Positions 34,528 to 42,764 of a DNA stretch of 64,000 bases are shown here, piece after piece. A model generated the notes under the pieces. It ran no database searches, was not told where the DNA came from, and was given only the letters and a program-made list of their open reading frames with translations. The position numbers were made by a program, and so were the translations under genes. Position 1 is the first letter of the stretch, and each line of letters starts with the position of its first letter. The stretch is from Anaerolineae bacterium (GTDB lineage: Bacteria > Chloroflexota > Anaerolineae > Aggregatilineales > Phototrophicaceae), in assembly GCA_022820665.1 (NCBI GenBank), contig JAJEFB010000036.1, positions 162,988-226,987 on the forward strand. Reading direction: 5' to 3'.

Positions 34528-35505
34528 ATGCCAAATTGCTATGTTGTGACCGGCGCCGCCGGTTTCATTGGCTCGCATATTGCCGAGCGCCTGTTGCGCG
34601 ATGGCCAAGGGGTACGCGTTGTCGACAACTTGCTGACCGGCAAGCGGGCGCACCTCGATCATTTGAAATCCCTGAACGGCGACTTGTCGATCAGCATCGG
34701 CAGCATCACCGACCTTGATGCGCTGAATAAACTGTTCCGCGGCGTCGACTATGTGATCCACCAAGCGGCATTGCCATCGGTACCGCGCAGCGTCGCCGAT
34801 CCGCTGGAAACGAACGCGCACTGCGTCGACGGCACCCTCAAAGTCCTGGTCGCCGCCCGAGACGCGGATGTCAAGCGTGTGGTCTATGCCGCTTCTTCGT
34901 CCGCTTATGGCGATCAACCGGGCGCGTCAAAAAACGAGGGCATGTCCCCAGCCCCGATCTCGCCCTACGGGGCCGCCAAACTAACCGGCGAATTCTATGC
35001 AAAATCCTTTTATCACAGTTACGGCTTGGAAACGGTTTCTCTGCGATTCTTCAATGTTTTTGGTCCCCGTCAAAACCCTGATTCCACTTACGCGGCGGCC
35101 ATCCCCAAGTTCATCAAGCTGATGCTGAATGGCGAACGGCCTCCGGTATATGGGGACGGGACACAGAGCCGAGATTTTACTTACATCGATAATGTCGTGC
35201 ACGGGGTTCTACTGGCATGCGCGGCAGTCGATGTGGGGGGCGAAGTCATCAACCTGGCAAGCGGCGGGCGGGTACTTATCAATGATCTGGTCGACAAGCT
35301 GAACGCCCTGTTAGCTACCGCATTGCCCCCCGCCTACGTCCCGAAACGGCCCGGCGATATCTTGCACTCGCGCGCCGATATCAGCAAAGCGGGCGACCTC
35401 TTGGCTTATAAGCCTATTGTAGGATTCGACGAGGGATTGCGCCGAACGGTTAACTGGTTCCGGAAGCAGCGGGGACAAACGGAGAAGAATTCTGGCGCTA
35501 GGTAA
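34528..35505 (+). CDS. NAD-dependent sugar-nucleotide epimerase (GalE/WbpP-like SDR)
   Basis: A 325-residue extended short-chain dehydrogenase. The NAD motif GAAGFIGSHIAERLL, the diagnostic DYVIHQAALPSVPRSVADP segment, the catalytic Tyr/Lys in SPYGAAKLTGE (about residues 149-159) and the substrate motif SLRFFNVFGPRQNPDSTYAAAIPKFI point to a UDP-hexose or UDP-N-acetylhexosamine 4-epimerase for surface polysaccharide or galactose metabolism. GGAGGTAGCGC before ATG 34528 is a strong ribosome site. It stands alone on the plus strand between two minus-strand genes. Confidence 0.92.
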   Translation: MPNCYVVTGAAGFIGSHIAERLLRDGQGVRVVDNLLTGKRAHLDHLKSLNGDLSISIGSITDLDALNKLFRGVDYVIHQAALPSVPRSVADPLETNAHCVDGTLKVLVAARDADVKRVVYAASSSAYGDQPGASKNEGMSPAPISPYGAAKLTGEFYAKSFYHSYGLETVSLRFFNVFGPRQNPDSTYAAAIPKFIKLMLNGERPPVYGDGTQSRDFTYIDNVVHGVLLACAAVDVGGEVINLASGGRVLINDLVDKLNALLATALPPAYVPKRPGDILHSRADISKAGDLLAYKPIVGFDEGLRRTVNWFRKQRGQTEKNSGAR

Positions 35506-35536
35506 ACTGTTTGTTCTGTAACTGCCGAATACCTTG

Positions 35537-36877
35537 CTAAGGCGTCTCGACATGCTCGCATTCGGCGAAGTCCCCGCTCGCAAAGAAACTTTCCAGGCAC
35601 GCGCTCAGTAACGCGCCGATCTTCTGATGCCCGGCGCTGTTCCAATGAAAATCTGAACCCGCCAAATAATCGCTCGCGTCAAGTGAAACGAGCGGATCGA
35701 GGTATGCTATCCGCAGTTCTCGCATCAGTTGAATGGCGGTCTGATAACGCTCGCTCACATTGTCCAGGTTGTCCTCGTGGGGAATCAACATCACGAGCAA
35801 GGCGGCGCCCCGCTCTGCCGCAGAGGCGCTCAATTGGCGCAGGTAGTCGCGGGTTAGATTCACTTTTCGCTCAAAGCGCGCATCCTTCAAGATGGCGCCA
35901 GCTATTGCATCTGTCATGCGCAAAACGAGCGACCCTAAGCGCGTCATTCCGACTATGCGCTTTATTTCGCTCGCCGGCGGATCCACGTCGTGCTGGCGAT
36001 AATAAAGATCAGACTGAAGATCCAGCTTGATAACATTGCCCCAGACATCAACCCGGTACTGCTTAATCATGAGCATCCCGTTCGTCTCCAGGTTCACAAC
36101 CTCCAAGTAGCTATCGATTGGCGTGACATTGTCATCGAAGTCATTCATGTAAAAGCCAAGTATCGCGATTTGAGGTCGAAGCAATGGCGCGAGAGATGCA
36201 AAAGACGCCAAAGCATGATTAGTCCCAGTACCGCCAATGGCGGTGTTCCAGACGACGCTTTCCGGCAACTTTGCTTCAACGGTTTCGACATAGGACTTGC
36301 CTATCTCTGCGTTGTAACCGGCGGTGAATGAATCCCCCAGCATCAATATGCGCATGCTATCGTCCCCGCTGTCTACGGTGACAAAGTCTCCGGAATCCTG
36401 GTATCCTTGGCGATTGACGACGCAGCGGCGTCCAGAAAATACACCCGCATCGCAGGCTTTAACCAACTCATCATAAACGTAGCGACAGCCAGTTTCGTCG
36501 CAGCGCCACCAAGGTACAGGCTCTATCCATTTTTGCGGGATCTCTGTCGGATAATAGGTCCCCATGCCCATAGCAATCAGGACAAATTCGAGAACGACGA
36601 GCGTGAATAACGTGATGAGCAATACTCTCACTATATTTCTTCTCATCATGCCTAAGAACTGTCGCCTCAGATTCCTTCGCCGCAATACGAGCGAGACCAA
36701 CGATAGCGCCAGCCCAGCAGTAACCAGCAGGAGTTGAGGCAGGCTGAAACCCGGGCTGGTATACGGAAAGAGAAAGTCAAGCAAAATGCCGACAATTGCG
36801 ATCGCGATCCCCACGCCAGCCAACAAGCTAAACGCCGCTCTTATAATCGCCGATCGCGTCGAAGCGCCATTGTTCAT
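35537..36877 (-). CDS. Membrane-anchored SGNH/GDSL-type hydrolase-like protein
   Basis: A 446-residue protein with three N-terminal helices (about residues 10-35, 45-65 and 82-108), a Cys-containing linker (WWRCDETGCRYVYDELVKACDAG and GRRCVV) and a C-terminal SGNH hydrolase domain. Catalytic blocks are visible: Ser in MLGDSFTAGYN, Gly in AIGGTGTNHAL, Asn in FYMNDFDDN, and Asp/His in SDFHWNSAGHQKIG. Proteins of this layout modify cell-surface polysaccharides by removing or moving acyl groups, which fits the neighbouring sugar epimerase. The four cysteines in the linker suggest an exported segment with disulfides. Confidence 0.85.
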   Translation of the reverse strand: MNNGASTRSAIIRAAFSLLAGVGIAIAIVGILLDFLFPYTSPGFSLPQLLLVTAGLALSLVSLVLRRRNLRRQFLGMMRRNIVRVLLITLFTLVVLEFVLIAMGMGTYYPTEIPQKWIEPVPWWRCDETGCRYVYDELVKACDAGVFSGRRCVVNRQGYQDSGDFVTVDSGDDSMRILMLGDSFTAGYNAEIGKSYVETVEAKLPESVVWNTAIGGTGTNHALASFASLAPLLRPQIAILGFYMNDFDDNVTPIDSYLEVVNLETNGMLMIKQYRVDVWGNVIKLDLQSDLYYRQHDVDPPASEIKRIVGMTRLGSLVLRMTDAIAGAILKDARFERKVNLTRDYLRQLSASAAERGAALLVMLIPHEDNLDNVSERYQTAIQLMRELRIAYLDPLVSLDASDYLAGSDFHWNSAGHQKIGALLSACLESFFASGDFAECEHVETP

Positions 36878-36910
36878 AAAACGTACCGAATTTCTTAGCG
36901 CGAATGTGAG

Positions 36911-36982
36911 ACATTATATAATGTTTTATTCTGATCCCTCAGTGTTGTCCACCGGACAACCGTCAGACGCGCTGACGTCAGC
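36911..36982. promoter_or_regulatory. Cluster of palindromes between divergent genes
   Basis: Three perfect inverted repeats lie here: ACATTATATAATGT (36911-36924), GTTGTCC-ACC-GGACAAC (36944-36960) and GCTGACGTCAGC (36971-36982). The first contains a TATAAT facing the SGNH gene and may overlap its promoter. The cluster may be operators or a small repeat; no regulator gene is adjacent. Confidence 0.4.
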
Positions 36983-37063
36983 TTCCTGACAGAACTGATA
37001 TTCTGGGCGCCCTCTATGGTGGATGATCATCTAGTCGATTCATACTGCCATGCGCCAACATAT

Positions 37064-37092
37064 TTGGTAATTGAAATCGACTTCGCTATAAT
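37064..37092 (+). promoter_or_regulatory. Putative promoter of the rhodanese gene
   Basis: TTGGTA (37064-37069) and a perfect TATAAT (37087-37092) are separated by 17 bases, with transcription expected near 37100 and the rhodanese ATG at 37127. Confidence 0.5.
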
Positions 37093-37126
37093 TCCGGCAT
37101 GATACGCCATCGGCCGGAGGGATGGG

Positions 37127-37459
37127 ATGTATACTGATATCGACAGCGAAGCATACCGAGAACAGTTCGGCAACCGGGATAGCGGCGAGCGCCAGTTGAT
37201 TGACGTGCGCGAGGAAGAAGAATACGCCGCCGCGCATATCCCCGGCACGATAAATATCCCCTTGAGCGAGTTTCCCGCGCGGATCGACGAAATCAGCGAG
37301 GAGAGCCCGGTATTCTTGGTTTGCAACACCGGGGTTCGCTCGTCGCAGGCGGCGCTCTTCTTGGCGGGCATGGGTTATGAGGACCTGTACAACCTGGAAG
37401 ACGGCACCAAGGGCTGGATGAAAAAGGGTTATCCTGTCGAAGGCGAAGATCTTGCTTGA
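37127..37459 (+). CDS. Single-domain rhodanese-like sulfurtransferase
   Basis: A 110-residue rhodanese domain transferring sulfane sulfur. The motifs LIDVREEEEYAAAHIPGTINIPLSEF (residues 24-49) and the active-site loop LVCNTGVRSSQAA with Cys66 are intact; the loop has the six-residue length of sulfur rather than Cdc25-like types. CGGAGGGATGGG precedes ATG 37127. It lies 53 bases before a molybdenum hydroxylase large subunit. Since such enzymes need a sulfurated molybdenum cofactor, a role in that maturation is possible but unproven. Confidence 0.93.
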   Translation: MYTDIDSEAYREQFGNRDSGERQLIDVREEEEYAAAHIPGTINIPLSEFPARIDEISEESPVFLVCNTGVRSSQAALFLAGMGYEDLYNLEDGTKGWMKKGYPVEGEDLA

Positions 37460-37512
37460 GTGACCCCGCCGTGGTCAGTTATTGATCGAACTACAGTAAG
37501 GAGATTATTGCG

Positions 37513-39807
37513 ATGGTTCTACGCTCGATGGTAGGCGCAAGCGTCAAGCGCAAGGAAGATCCCGGATTGATCACCGGTACGGGCAAATATGTCGGCGATC
37601 TCAAATTGCCGGGCATGCATCACGTGGCTTTCGTGCGCAGCCCCTACGCCCATGCCAAGATCCTCGGCATTGACAGTTCGGCTGCGGCGGCGCGTGAAGC
37701 TGTGGTGGCGGTCGTGACGGGCGAGGACCTCCGCGATCAATACGAACCGGTGCCGATGGCGGGCGGCGAGGAAGCGCTCGCCAATTACAGCCATCTAGCC
37801 TTGTCGGTCGATCATGTCCGTCATATTGGCGAGGCGGTCGCGGCGGTCATCGCGGTTTCGGCCGAAGACGCGGAGGATGCTATCGACGACATTGAGGTCG
37901 AGTGGGAAGAATTGCCCGCCTCCGCGGATCTGCTTGGCGCCTACAGCGGCGAAAACGGACCCATATTCGAAAGCAGAAGCGACAATATTCCCGATGTCGG
38001 AGAGAAGAAAACGGACGGCGTTGATGAAGTCTTCGCCAATGCGCCTCATGTGATTAGCCAGCGCATGTCCAGCCAGAGAGTCGCGGGCGTGCCGATGGAA
38101 GTGCGGGCGGTGGCTGCCGCGCCCGATGCCGTCACGGGCGGTATAACGCTGTGGTCGAGCACGCAGATCCCGCACGGAGTGCGCTCTGCGCTGGCGACAA
38201 CCTTGCGAATGCCGGAGAATTCACTACGTGTCATAGCGCCCAATGTCGGTGGCGGCTTCGGCGTCAAGAACGCGCTTTATCCCGAAGAGATCGTCCTGGC
38301 GAAATTGTCGCAAATCTACAACATGCCGCTCAAATGGGCCGGCACACGCGCCGAACATTTCCTGACCACAACGCAGGGGCGGTCGCAGATAGCCGACGCC
38401 TCGGTCGCCTTTGATGACGAAGGAAGAATCCTCGGCCTGCGCTTGCATGTGATCGCCGAGCTCGGCGTTTACCCGCCCTTCTACGATATCGCGCATTTGA
38501 CCGGTCTGATGGCCACCGGCAACTATGATATTCAGGAAGTGGATTTCAAGGCGAGCAACGTCTTCACGAACACGGTCGGCGTCGCCGCTTATCGTGGCGC
38601 GGGACGCCCGGAAGCCATCTACTACATGGAGCGGATGATCGAACTGGTCGCTGCGGAGTTGGGCATGGATCCCGCAGATGTCCGGCGCAAGAATTACATC
38701 AAGCCGGAGCAATTCCCCTACAAGACGCCAACCGGCTCTACCTACGACACCGGCAATTACCAAGCCAATCTCGATACAGCGCTGGAAACCGCCAACTACG
38801 CCGCCCTGCGCCGGGAACAGGCGCAAAGACAGAAGGAGAATTCCGACGCGCTCCTGGGCATCGGCATGGCGACTTATGTCGAGATGTGCGGTTTCGGTCC
38901 CTATGAAAGCGGGCAGGTGCGCGTCGAACCGAGCGGCACGGTCACAGTATACACGGGCACATCGCCGCACGGGCAAGGTCTGCAAACGGCATTTGCGCAG
39001 ATCGTCGCGGACGAAATCGGCGCCAACTACGAAGACATCATCGTGCGACACGGCGACACCGGCTCTCAGCCCATGGGCGTTGGCACCTTCGGCAGCCGCA
39101 GCCTGGCAATCGGCGGCTCTTCAATCTTGCGCGCTTCTGAAAGGGTGCGAGACAAAGCGATTAAGATTGCGGCGCACGTTTTGGAAGCATCGCCTAGCGA
39201 TATCGAATTTGCCGATGGCGAGTATCGCGTGAAAGGGGTGCCAAGCCGTAGCTTGAGCCTGACCGATATCGCCGGACGAGCCTACTCGGACCGCTTGCCG
39301 GACGATATCGATACCGGCCTGGAGGCCACCGATTTCTTTCGACCGGCCGATTTTATCTACCCCTTTGGCACACATATCGCCGTCGTCGAAATCGAACGCG
39401 ACACCGGCATCATCAGTCTCCGCGAGTTCTATTCGGTTGATGATTGCGGACCGCGCATTAGCCCCTTGCTAGTGGAGGGACAGATTCATGGCGGTCTGGC
39501 GCAAGGCATTGGGCAGGCATTGCTGGAAGAGGTTATCTTCGACGAATCCGGGCAACTCTTGACCGGCACAATGATGGATTATGCCATGCCCCGCGCCGAC
39601 GACTTTCCGCATTTCACCATCAACAAAACGGTGACGGAAACCACGCTGAATCCGCTGGGCGCGAAAGGCATTGGCGAAGCGGCAACCATTGGCTCGACGC
39701 CCGCGGTGGTCAACGCGGTGATGGACGCCCTCGCTCCCTACGGCGTCCGCCATTTGGATATGCCGCTAACCCCGCGCAAGGTCTGGGAAGCAATTAACGG
39801 AGCCTGA
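37513..39807 (+). CDS. Molybdenum hydroxylase large subunit, CoxL form II-like / xanthine dehydrogenase family
   Basis: A 764-residue molybdopterin-binding subunit of the xanthine oxidase family. Domain order: an N-terminal a/b hammerhead (GTGKYVGDLKLPGMHHVAFVRSPYAHAKI), then cofactor-binding segments VGGGFGVKNALYPEEIVLA and AAYRGAGRPEAIYYMER (the AYRGAGR loop of CoxL form II, not the AYRCSFR loop of true CO dehydrogenase), GQGLQTAFAQIVADEIG, and the catalytic Glu in GAKGIGEAATIGSTPAVVNAVMDAL. The oxidised substrate is unknown. The medium (FAD) and small (2Fe-2S) subunit genes normally adjacent are absent on both sides. AAGGAG lies 10 bases before ATG 37513. Confidence 0.92.
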   Translation: MVLRSMVGASVKRKEDPGLITGTGKYVGDLKLPGMHHVAFVRSPYAHAKILGIDSSAAAAREAVVAVVTGEDLRDQYEPVPMAGGEEALANYSHLALSVDHVRHIGEAVAAVIAVSAEDAEDAIDDIEVEWEELPASADLLGAYSGENGPIFESRSDNIPDVGEKKTDGVDEVFANAPHVISQRMSSQRVAGVPMEVRAVAAAPDAVTGGITLWSSTQIPHGVRSALATTLRMPENSLRVIAPNVGGGFGVKNALYPEEIVLAKLSQIYNMPLKWAGTRAEHFLTTTQGRSQIADASVAFDDEGRILGLRLHVIAELGVYPPFYDIAHLTGLMATGNYDIQEVDFKASNVFTNTVGVAAYRGAGRPEAIYYMERMIELVAAELGMDPADVRRKNYIKPEQFPYKTPTGSTYDTGNYQANLDTALETANYAALRREQAQRQKENSDALLGIGMATYVEMCGFGPYESGQVRVEPSGTVTVYTGTSPHGQGLQTAFAQIVADEIGANYEDIIVRHGDTGSQPMGVGTFGSRSLAIGGSSILRASERVRDKAIKIAAHVLEASPSDIEFADGEYRVKGVPSRSLSLTDIAGRAYSDRLPDDIDTGLEATDFFRPADFIYPFGTHIAVVEIERDTGIISLREFYSVDDCGPRISPLLVEGQIHGGLAQGIGQALLEEVIFDESGQLLTGTMMDYAMPRADDFPHFTINKTVTETTLNPLGAKGIGEAATIGSTPAVVNAVMDALAPYGVRHLDMPLTPRKVWEAINGA

Positions 39808-40045
39808 CAGCGCTTCCCATCTGAGGTCTCGAAGGCCTATCCGGGACGAGTCAGAATCTCCTGATATATCTTCGGCTTCCACAAGTCCTTGCCGATATGG
39901 CCATCGAAACTGGCGTCGAAACTCAGTCAACCGTCATCGCCAAAGAGCCGCTCGGCGCGTAACCGGCGAAAAAGTCTGACTCGCTCACGCAAAATAGTAA
40001 GCCCGCTTGTCGTATGAGCGTGGCAGTTTACGCAAAGAGGTACAG

Positions 40046-40639
40046 GTGTCTTCAACCTACTCGTTCAAGCGCGACCTTGATGAACTCGCCCAGATGAGCG
40101 ACAAGTTGCGCGAGTACATCCTCGGCGACGCCCTCTACATGCCCGTCAGCGGCGGTTTCTTCCGCGGGGGCGGCATGCCGCAGTTGACTACAGGCGCGTT
40201 TCTCTTGCGGCGCCGGCGGCTTTCGCTGCTCCGGGACGCCCTTGACGCCGGGGCGCAAGCGCGGCTGGACGCTATCATAGCCCAACACGACGAAATCCAG
40301 CGCGAATGGACTTTGCATTACGAAAAGAAGATACAGCAAGAAGTGAACTCGCGCTTGAAGATGATGGTCGCGTTTTTCCGCGAATGCAGCGAGAGCCCGC
40401 GCGACTGCGCCGCAGCCTACCCTGTGGAAGCCATGCGCCGTACCATTGTGCAAGAGATCATGCTGGCGATGGATGAATTCGATTATGAGCAACGCGAGTT
40501 CTTGCCCAAGGTACAGCATTGCGATGCCGGATTGCGCCGATATCTTCAGCCAAGCGCCTTCATCTGGGTGCCACAACTGGAACCGATCTACCCCCGCGCG
40601 ATATTCTGGTGGCTGTATGCAGGACCGGAGCCTGGCTAG
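40046..40639 (+). CDS. Conserved hypothetical protein, about 197 residues
   Basis: No family was recognised. The likely start is GTG 40046 with AAGAGG spaced five bases upstream; the frame also opens at TTG 40007. The protein is soluble and largely helical, with an N-terminal SFKRDLDELAQMSDKLREYILGDALYMPVSGGFFRGGGMPQLTTGAFLLRRRRL segment followed by a charged helical middle (QHDEIQREWTLHYEKKIQQEVNSRLKMMVAFFRE) and an aromatic-rich tail (YLQPSAFIWVPQLEPIYPRAIFWWLY). The sequence has coding-type codon bias and a good ribosome site, so the gene is probably real. It stands alone between the molybdenum hydroxylase and a foldback repeat. Confidence 0.7.
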   Translation: MSSTYSFKRDLDELAQMSDKLREYILGDALYMPVSGGFFRGGGMPQLTTGAFLLRRRRLSLLRDALDAGAQARLDAIIAQHDEIQREWTLHYEKKIQQEVNSRLKMMVAFFRECSESPRDCAAAYPVEAMRRTIVQEIMLAMDEFDYEQREFLPKVQHCDAGLRRYLQPSAFIWVPQLEPIYPRAIFWWLYAGPEPG

Positions 40640-40652
40640 CAAGCGCCGCGGG

Positions 40653-40958
40653 CGGAGCAATCGCGTAGAAACACGCTTTTTCGTCACCAGTCGGGCGCGC
40701 TCGCGCAATTTCTCAGTAAATGCAAGTAAGTCATGCGAAAAAGGACAGTGATTCTCATTTTTCGGAATCTGTAGGGGCGATCCTTGGATCGCCCGTAACA
40801 TCGCCATTTTGCATTCGGGCGACCCAAGGGTCGCCCCTACACTATTATTCTGATTGTTGCATGACTTTCTTGGAGTTACTTCTGTGTCCGCTGTGGTTAA
40901 TTTTCAGTTTGATTATATGTCCTTGTAGTAACACCATTTTGATGCGATTGCCCTCAGG
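40653..40958. repeat. Foldback repeat element A (nested inverted repeats)
   Basis: Three nested inverted repeats share one centre. Outer: GAGCAATCGC (40655-40664) against GCGATTGCCC (40944-40953). Middle: 40715-40736, containing CAAGTAAGTCATGC, against GCATGACTTTCTTGG at 40859-40873 (19 of 22 bases over the full arms). Inner: GTAGGGGCGATCC (40771-40783) against the complement ending GTCGCCCCTAC at 40840. The 21 bases at 40715-40735 are exactly the reverse complement of 48469-48489. No gene is inside; the element fills most of the 417-base gap before the Cys-repeat protein. Confidence 0.75.
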
Positions 40959-41056
40959 AAGTCCCGCGAAAACTTGCTTTTGCGCCTCCAACTTTCCATA
41001 CTCCTGTATTGTGTCTATCAACAAATCACAATTGAATGAGTCAAGCGAGACTACTG

Positions 41057-42019
41057 ATGAAAGTTATACGATTTGCAGCATTGATGGCTTTGGCTTTTAT
41101 ATGTGGACTTGCATCGGCGCAAGGCTATGCCATCCGCGTCATCTCCAATACCAACTTGAGAGCGGCAGCCAGCCTCCAGGCGCGTATCATCGAAACCGCG
41201 CCAGCGGGCGCGACCCTGAATGTCGTCGGCAGCGACAACCGCTGGCTGCGCGTCAACCGTAACGGCAGCGAGGTTTATATGGCGGATTGGGTAGACTATA
41301 CCCGCGTCGAGGGCGGCTCTCAGCCACAAATCTCGTCGCAAATTGACAACTGCTGTTTCGTCGATCGGCAATGCCATAGCGACCAGGAATGGACAGACGG
41401 GTACTGGGCCTTCCAGAATGGCCAATGCGCCGCGCCTGTACAGACGCGGACACACACATCAGCGCAGCCGACCGGCAGCGATACACCGCAAGTTGACAAT
41501 TGTTGTTACCTTAATTGGAACTGTACCTCAGACGACGACTGGTTAGCGGGATTCCACGCCTTTCGGTCGAATCAATGTGTACATCGCGGTCTCGCAATAG
41601 AGGGAAGCGAAGCCTTTGTAGCCAAGATAGAACAAGCTCTCGATATCCTGAAGCGCCGGGCGCCGGGCTGGTACGACTATTCGATTACAGGACTGGACAA
41701 GATCAAAGAAGTCCCGGCCTCAGTCCACGCCGGAGTTCATGTGGCTGGCAGGATATTTAACATTTCGCCCATTCATACGGTGGACAGACCCGGCGAACGG
41801 GCCGCGATCTGGCTAGCCGGAATCATCGTGCACGACGCCTGCCATGTCCATCAATTTGATGCCGGACTGCCATATTCTCATCTCGAAGGGGAAAGGGCTT
41901 GCCTGGAAATACAGCTTGAAGCGCTTTCGCTGATTTATCCGAACACTCGAGATCCATTTGGACTTCGCATCCTGCTGGAAAATATCGAAGATCCAGAGTA
42001 CCAGTGGTGGCGCGATTAG
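41057..42019 (+). CDS. Secreted SH3-domain protein with two Cys-rich repeats and a putative metallopeptidase-like end
   Basis: A 320-residue exported protein. A signal peptide (MKVIRFAALMALAFICGLASA, cleavage near residue 21) is followed by a bacterial SH3-like domain (YAIRVISNTNLRAAASLQARIIETAPAGATLNVVGSDNRWLRV), then two copies of a 28-residue module DNCC-x5-C-x-SD-x2-W-x2-G-x2-AF-x2-NQC (about residues 95-125 and 145-175). The C-terminal part contains IIVHDACHVHQFDAG with an HxxxH pattern and a downstream ERACLEIQLEAL Glu that could complete a zinc site. Family activity is unknown. The frame is open from ATG 41036; ATG 41057 fits the signal peptide better. Confidence 0.8.
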   Translation: MKVIRFAALMALAFICGLASAQGYAIRVISNTNLRAAASLQARIIETAPAGATLNVVGSDNRWLRVNRNGSEVYMADWVDYTRVEGGSQPQISSQIDNCCFVDRQCHSDQEWTDGYWAFQNGQCAAPVQTRTHTSAQPTGSDTPQVDNCCYLNWNCTSDDDWLAGFHAFRSNQCVHRGLAIEGSEAFVAKIEQALDILKRRAPGWYDYSITGLDKIKEVPASVHAGVHVAGRIFNISPIHTVDRPGERAAIWLAGIIVHDACHVHQFDAGLPYSHLEGERACLEIQLEALSLIYPNTRDPFGLRILLENIEDPEYQWWRD

Positions 42020-42075
42020 CGCCCACGCTACCGGAGCGCTGAGCCGAGCGGCGCCTGTCGCCTTAGCGTGGCTTG

Positions 42076-42103
42076 TTGAGTTCCGATGGCAATCATGTAT
42101 AAT
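42076..42103 (+). promoter_or_regulatory. Promoter of the toxin-antitoxin operon
   Basis: TTGAGT (42076-42081) and a perfect TATAAT (42098-42103) are 16 bases apart. Transcription would start near 42110, 26 bases before the antitoxin ATG. Confidence 0.65.
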
Positions 42104-42135
42104 CTGATTGAAGCTAGACTCGTGGGAGTTCAACA

Positions 42136-42366
42136 ATGAAGAATTACACAATGGAATCCGCAATCGAAAACTTTGAAGAACTAATGGAACATGCTCAACA
42201 AGGGCTGTATGTCACGATCATCGGCACAGATAAACGCGAATATCAACTGATGCTTGAGCCTCTGCCACCCAACAAACCGCGCAAACCGGGCAGCTTGAAA
42301 GGCAAGATAAAGATCGCCGACGACTTTGATGAGCCGCTGCCAGAATTCAAGCCCTACATGGAATGA
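42136..42366 (+). CDS. Antitoxin of a VapBC-like (Phd/DUF2281-type) toxin-antitoxin pair
   Basis: A 76-residue protein that pairs with the PIN toxin whose start codon overlaps its stop by 4 bases (ATGA). The N-terminus (MESAIENFEELMEHAQQGLYVTIIGTDKREYQLML) has a Phd/YefM-like beta-alpha pattern, and the C-terminal tail (SLKGKIKIADDFDEPLPEFKPYME) is the conserved toxin-binding segment found in antitoxins of Sll0205-type PIN toxins. It would bind both the toxin and its own promoter at 42076. Confidence 0.9.
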   Translation: MKNYTMESAIENFEELMEHAQQGLYVTIIGTDKREYQLMLEPLPPNKPRKPGSLKGKIKIADDFDEPLPEFKPYME

Positions 42367-42749
42367 AATTCCTGCTTGATACCAATGCGCTGCTTTGGTT
42401 CCTCGTCGACCACTTCAGGCTGACACCGAACAACAGGGCTTTGATTCGAGATTACAACAACACCGTCTTCGTCAGTGTGGCCAGCTTGTGGGAGATAGCG
42501 ATCAAGTTCAGCATAGGCAAGATGGTTTCGCCCTTATCATTTTCGGAAATCGTCGACCACGTTGTCTCAAACAACAGCTTTAGAGTGCTAGAGATCAGAA
42601 TGGAGCATCTAAGGCATGTCGCCGCCCTCCCCCTCATCCACCGCGACCCCTTCGACCGGCTGCTCATCGCGCAATCAATTGCGGAGAACTTGCCCATAAT
42701 CACAAGCGACGCCACATTCGATCACTACGCAATCCAGCGAATTTGGTAG
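42363..42749 (+). CDS. vapC: PIN-domain ribonuclease toxin, VapC (Sll0205-like)
   Basis: A 128-residue PIN nuclease that likely cleaves RNA to stop growth when the antitoxin is lost. The acidic active site is intact: Asp6 in FLLDTNALLWF, Glu44 in ASLWEIAIK, Asp95 and Asp98 in HRDPFDRLLIAQ, and Asp116 in ITSDATFD. The IHRDPFDR and SLWEIAIK motifs mark the Sll0205/DUF-type VapC subgroup. Its ATG overlaps the antitoxin stop. The pair is isolated next to a large membrane protein gene. Confidence 0.95.
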   Translation: MKFLLDTNALLWFLVDHFRLTPNNRALIRDYNNTVFVSVASLWEIAIKFSIGKMVSPLSFSEIVDHVVSNNSFRVLEIRMEHLRHVAALPLIHRDPFDRLLIAQSIAENLPIITSDATFDHYAIQRIW

Positions 42750-42764
42750 AGACACCCCTTCCAA

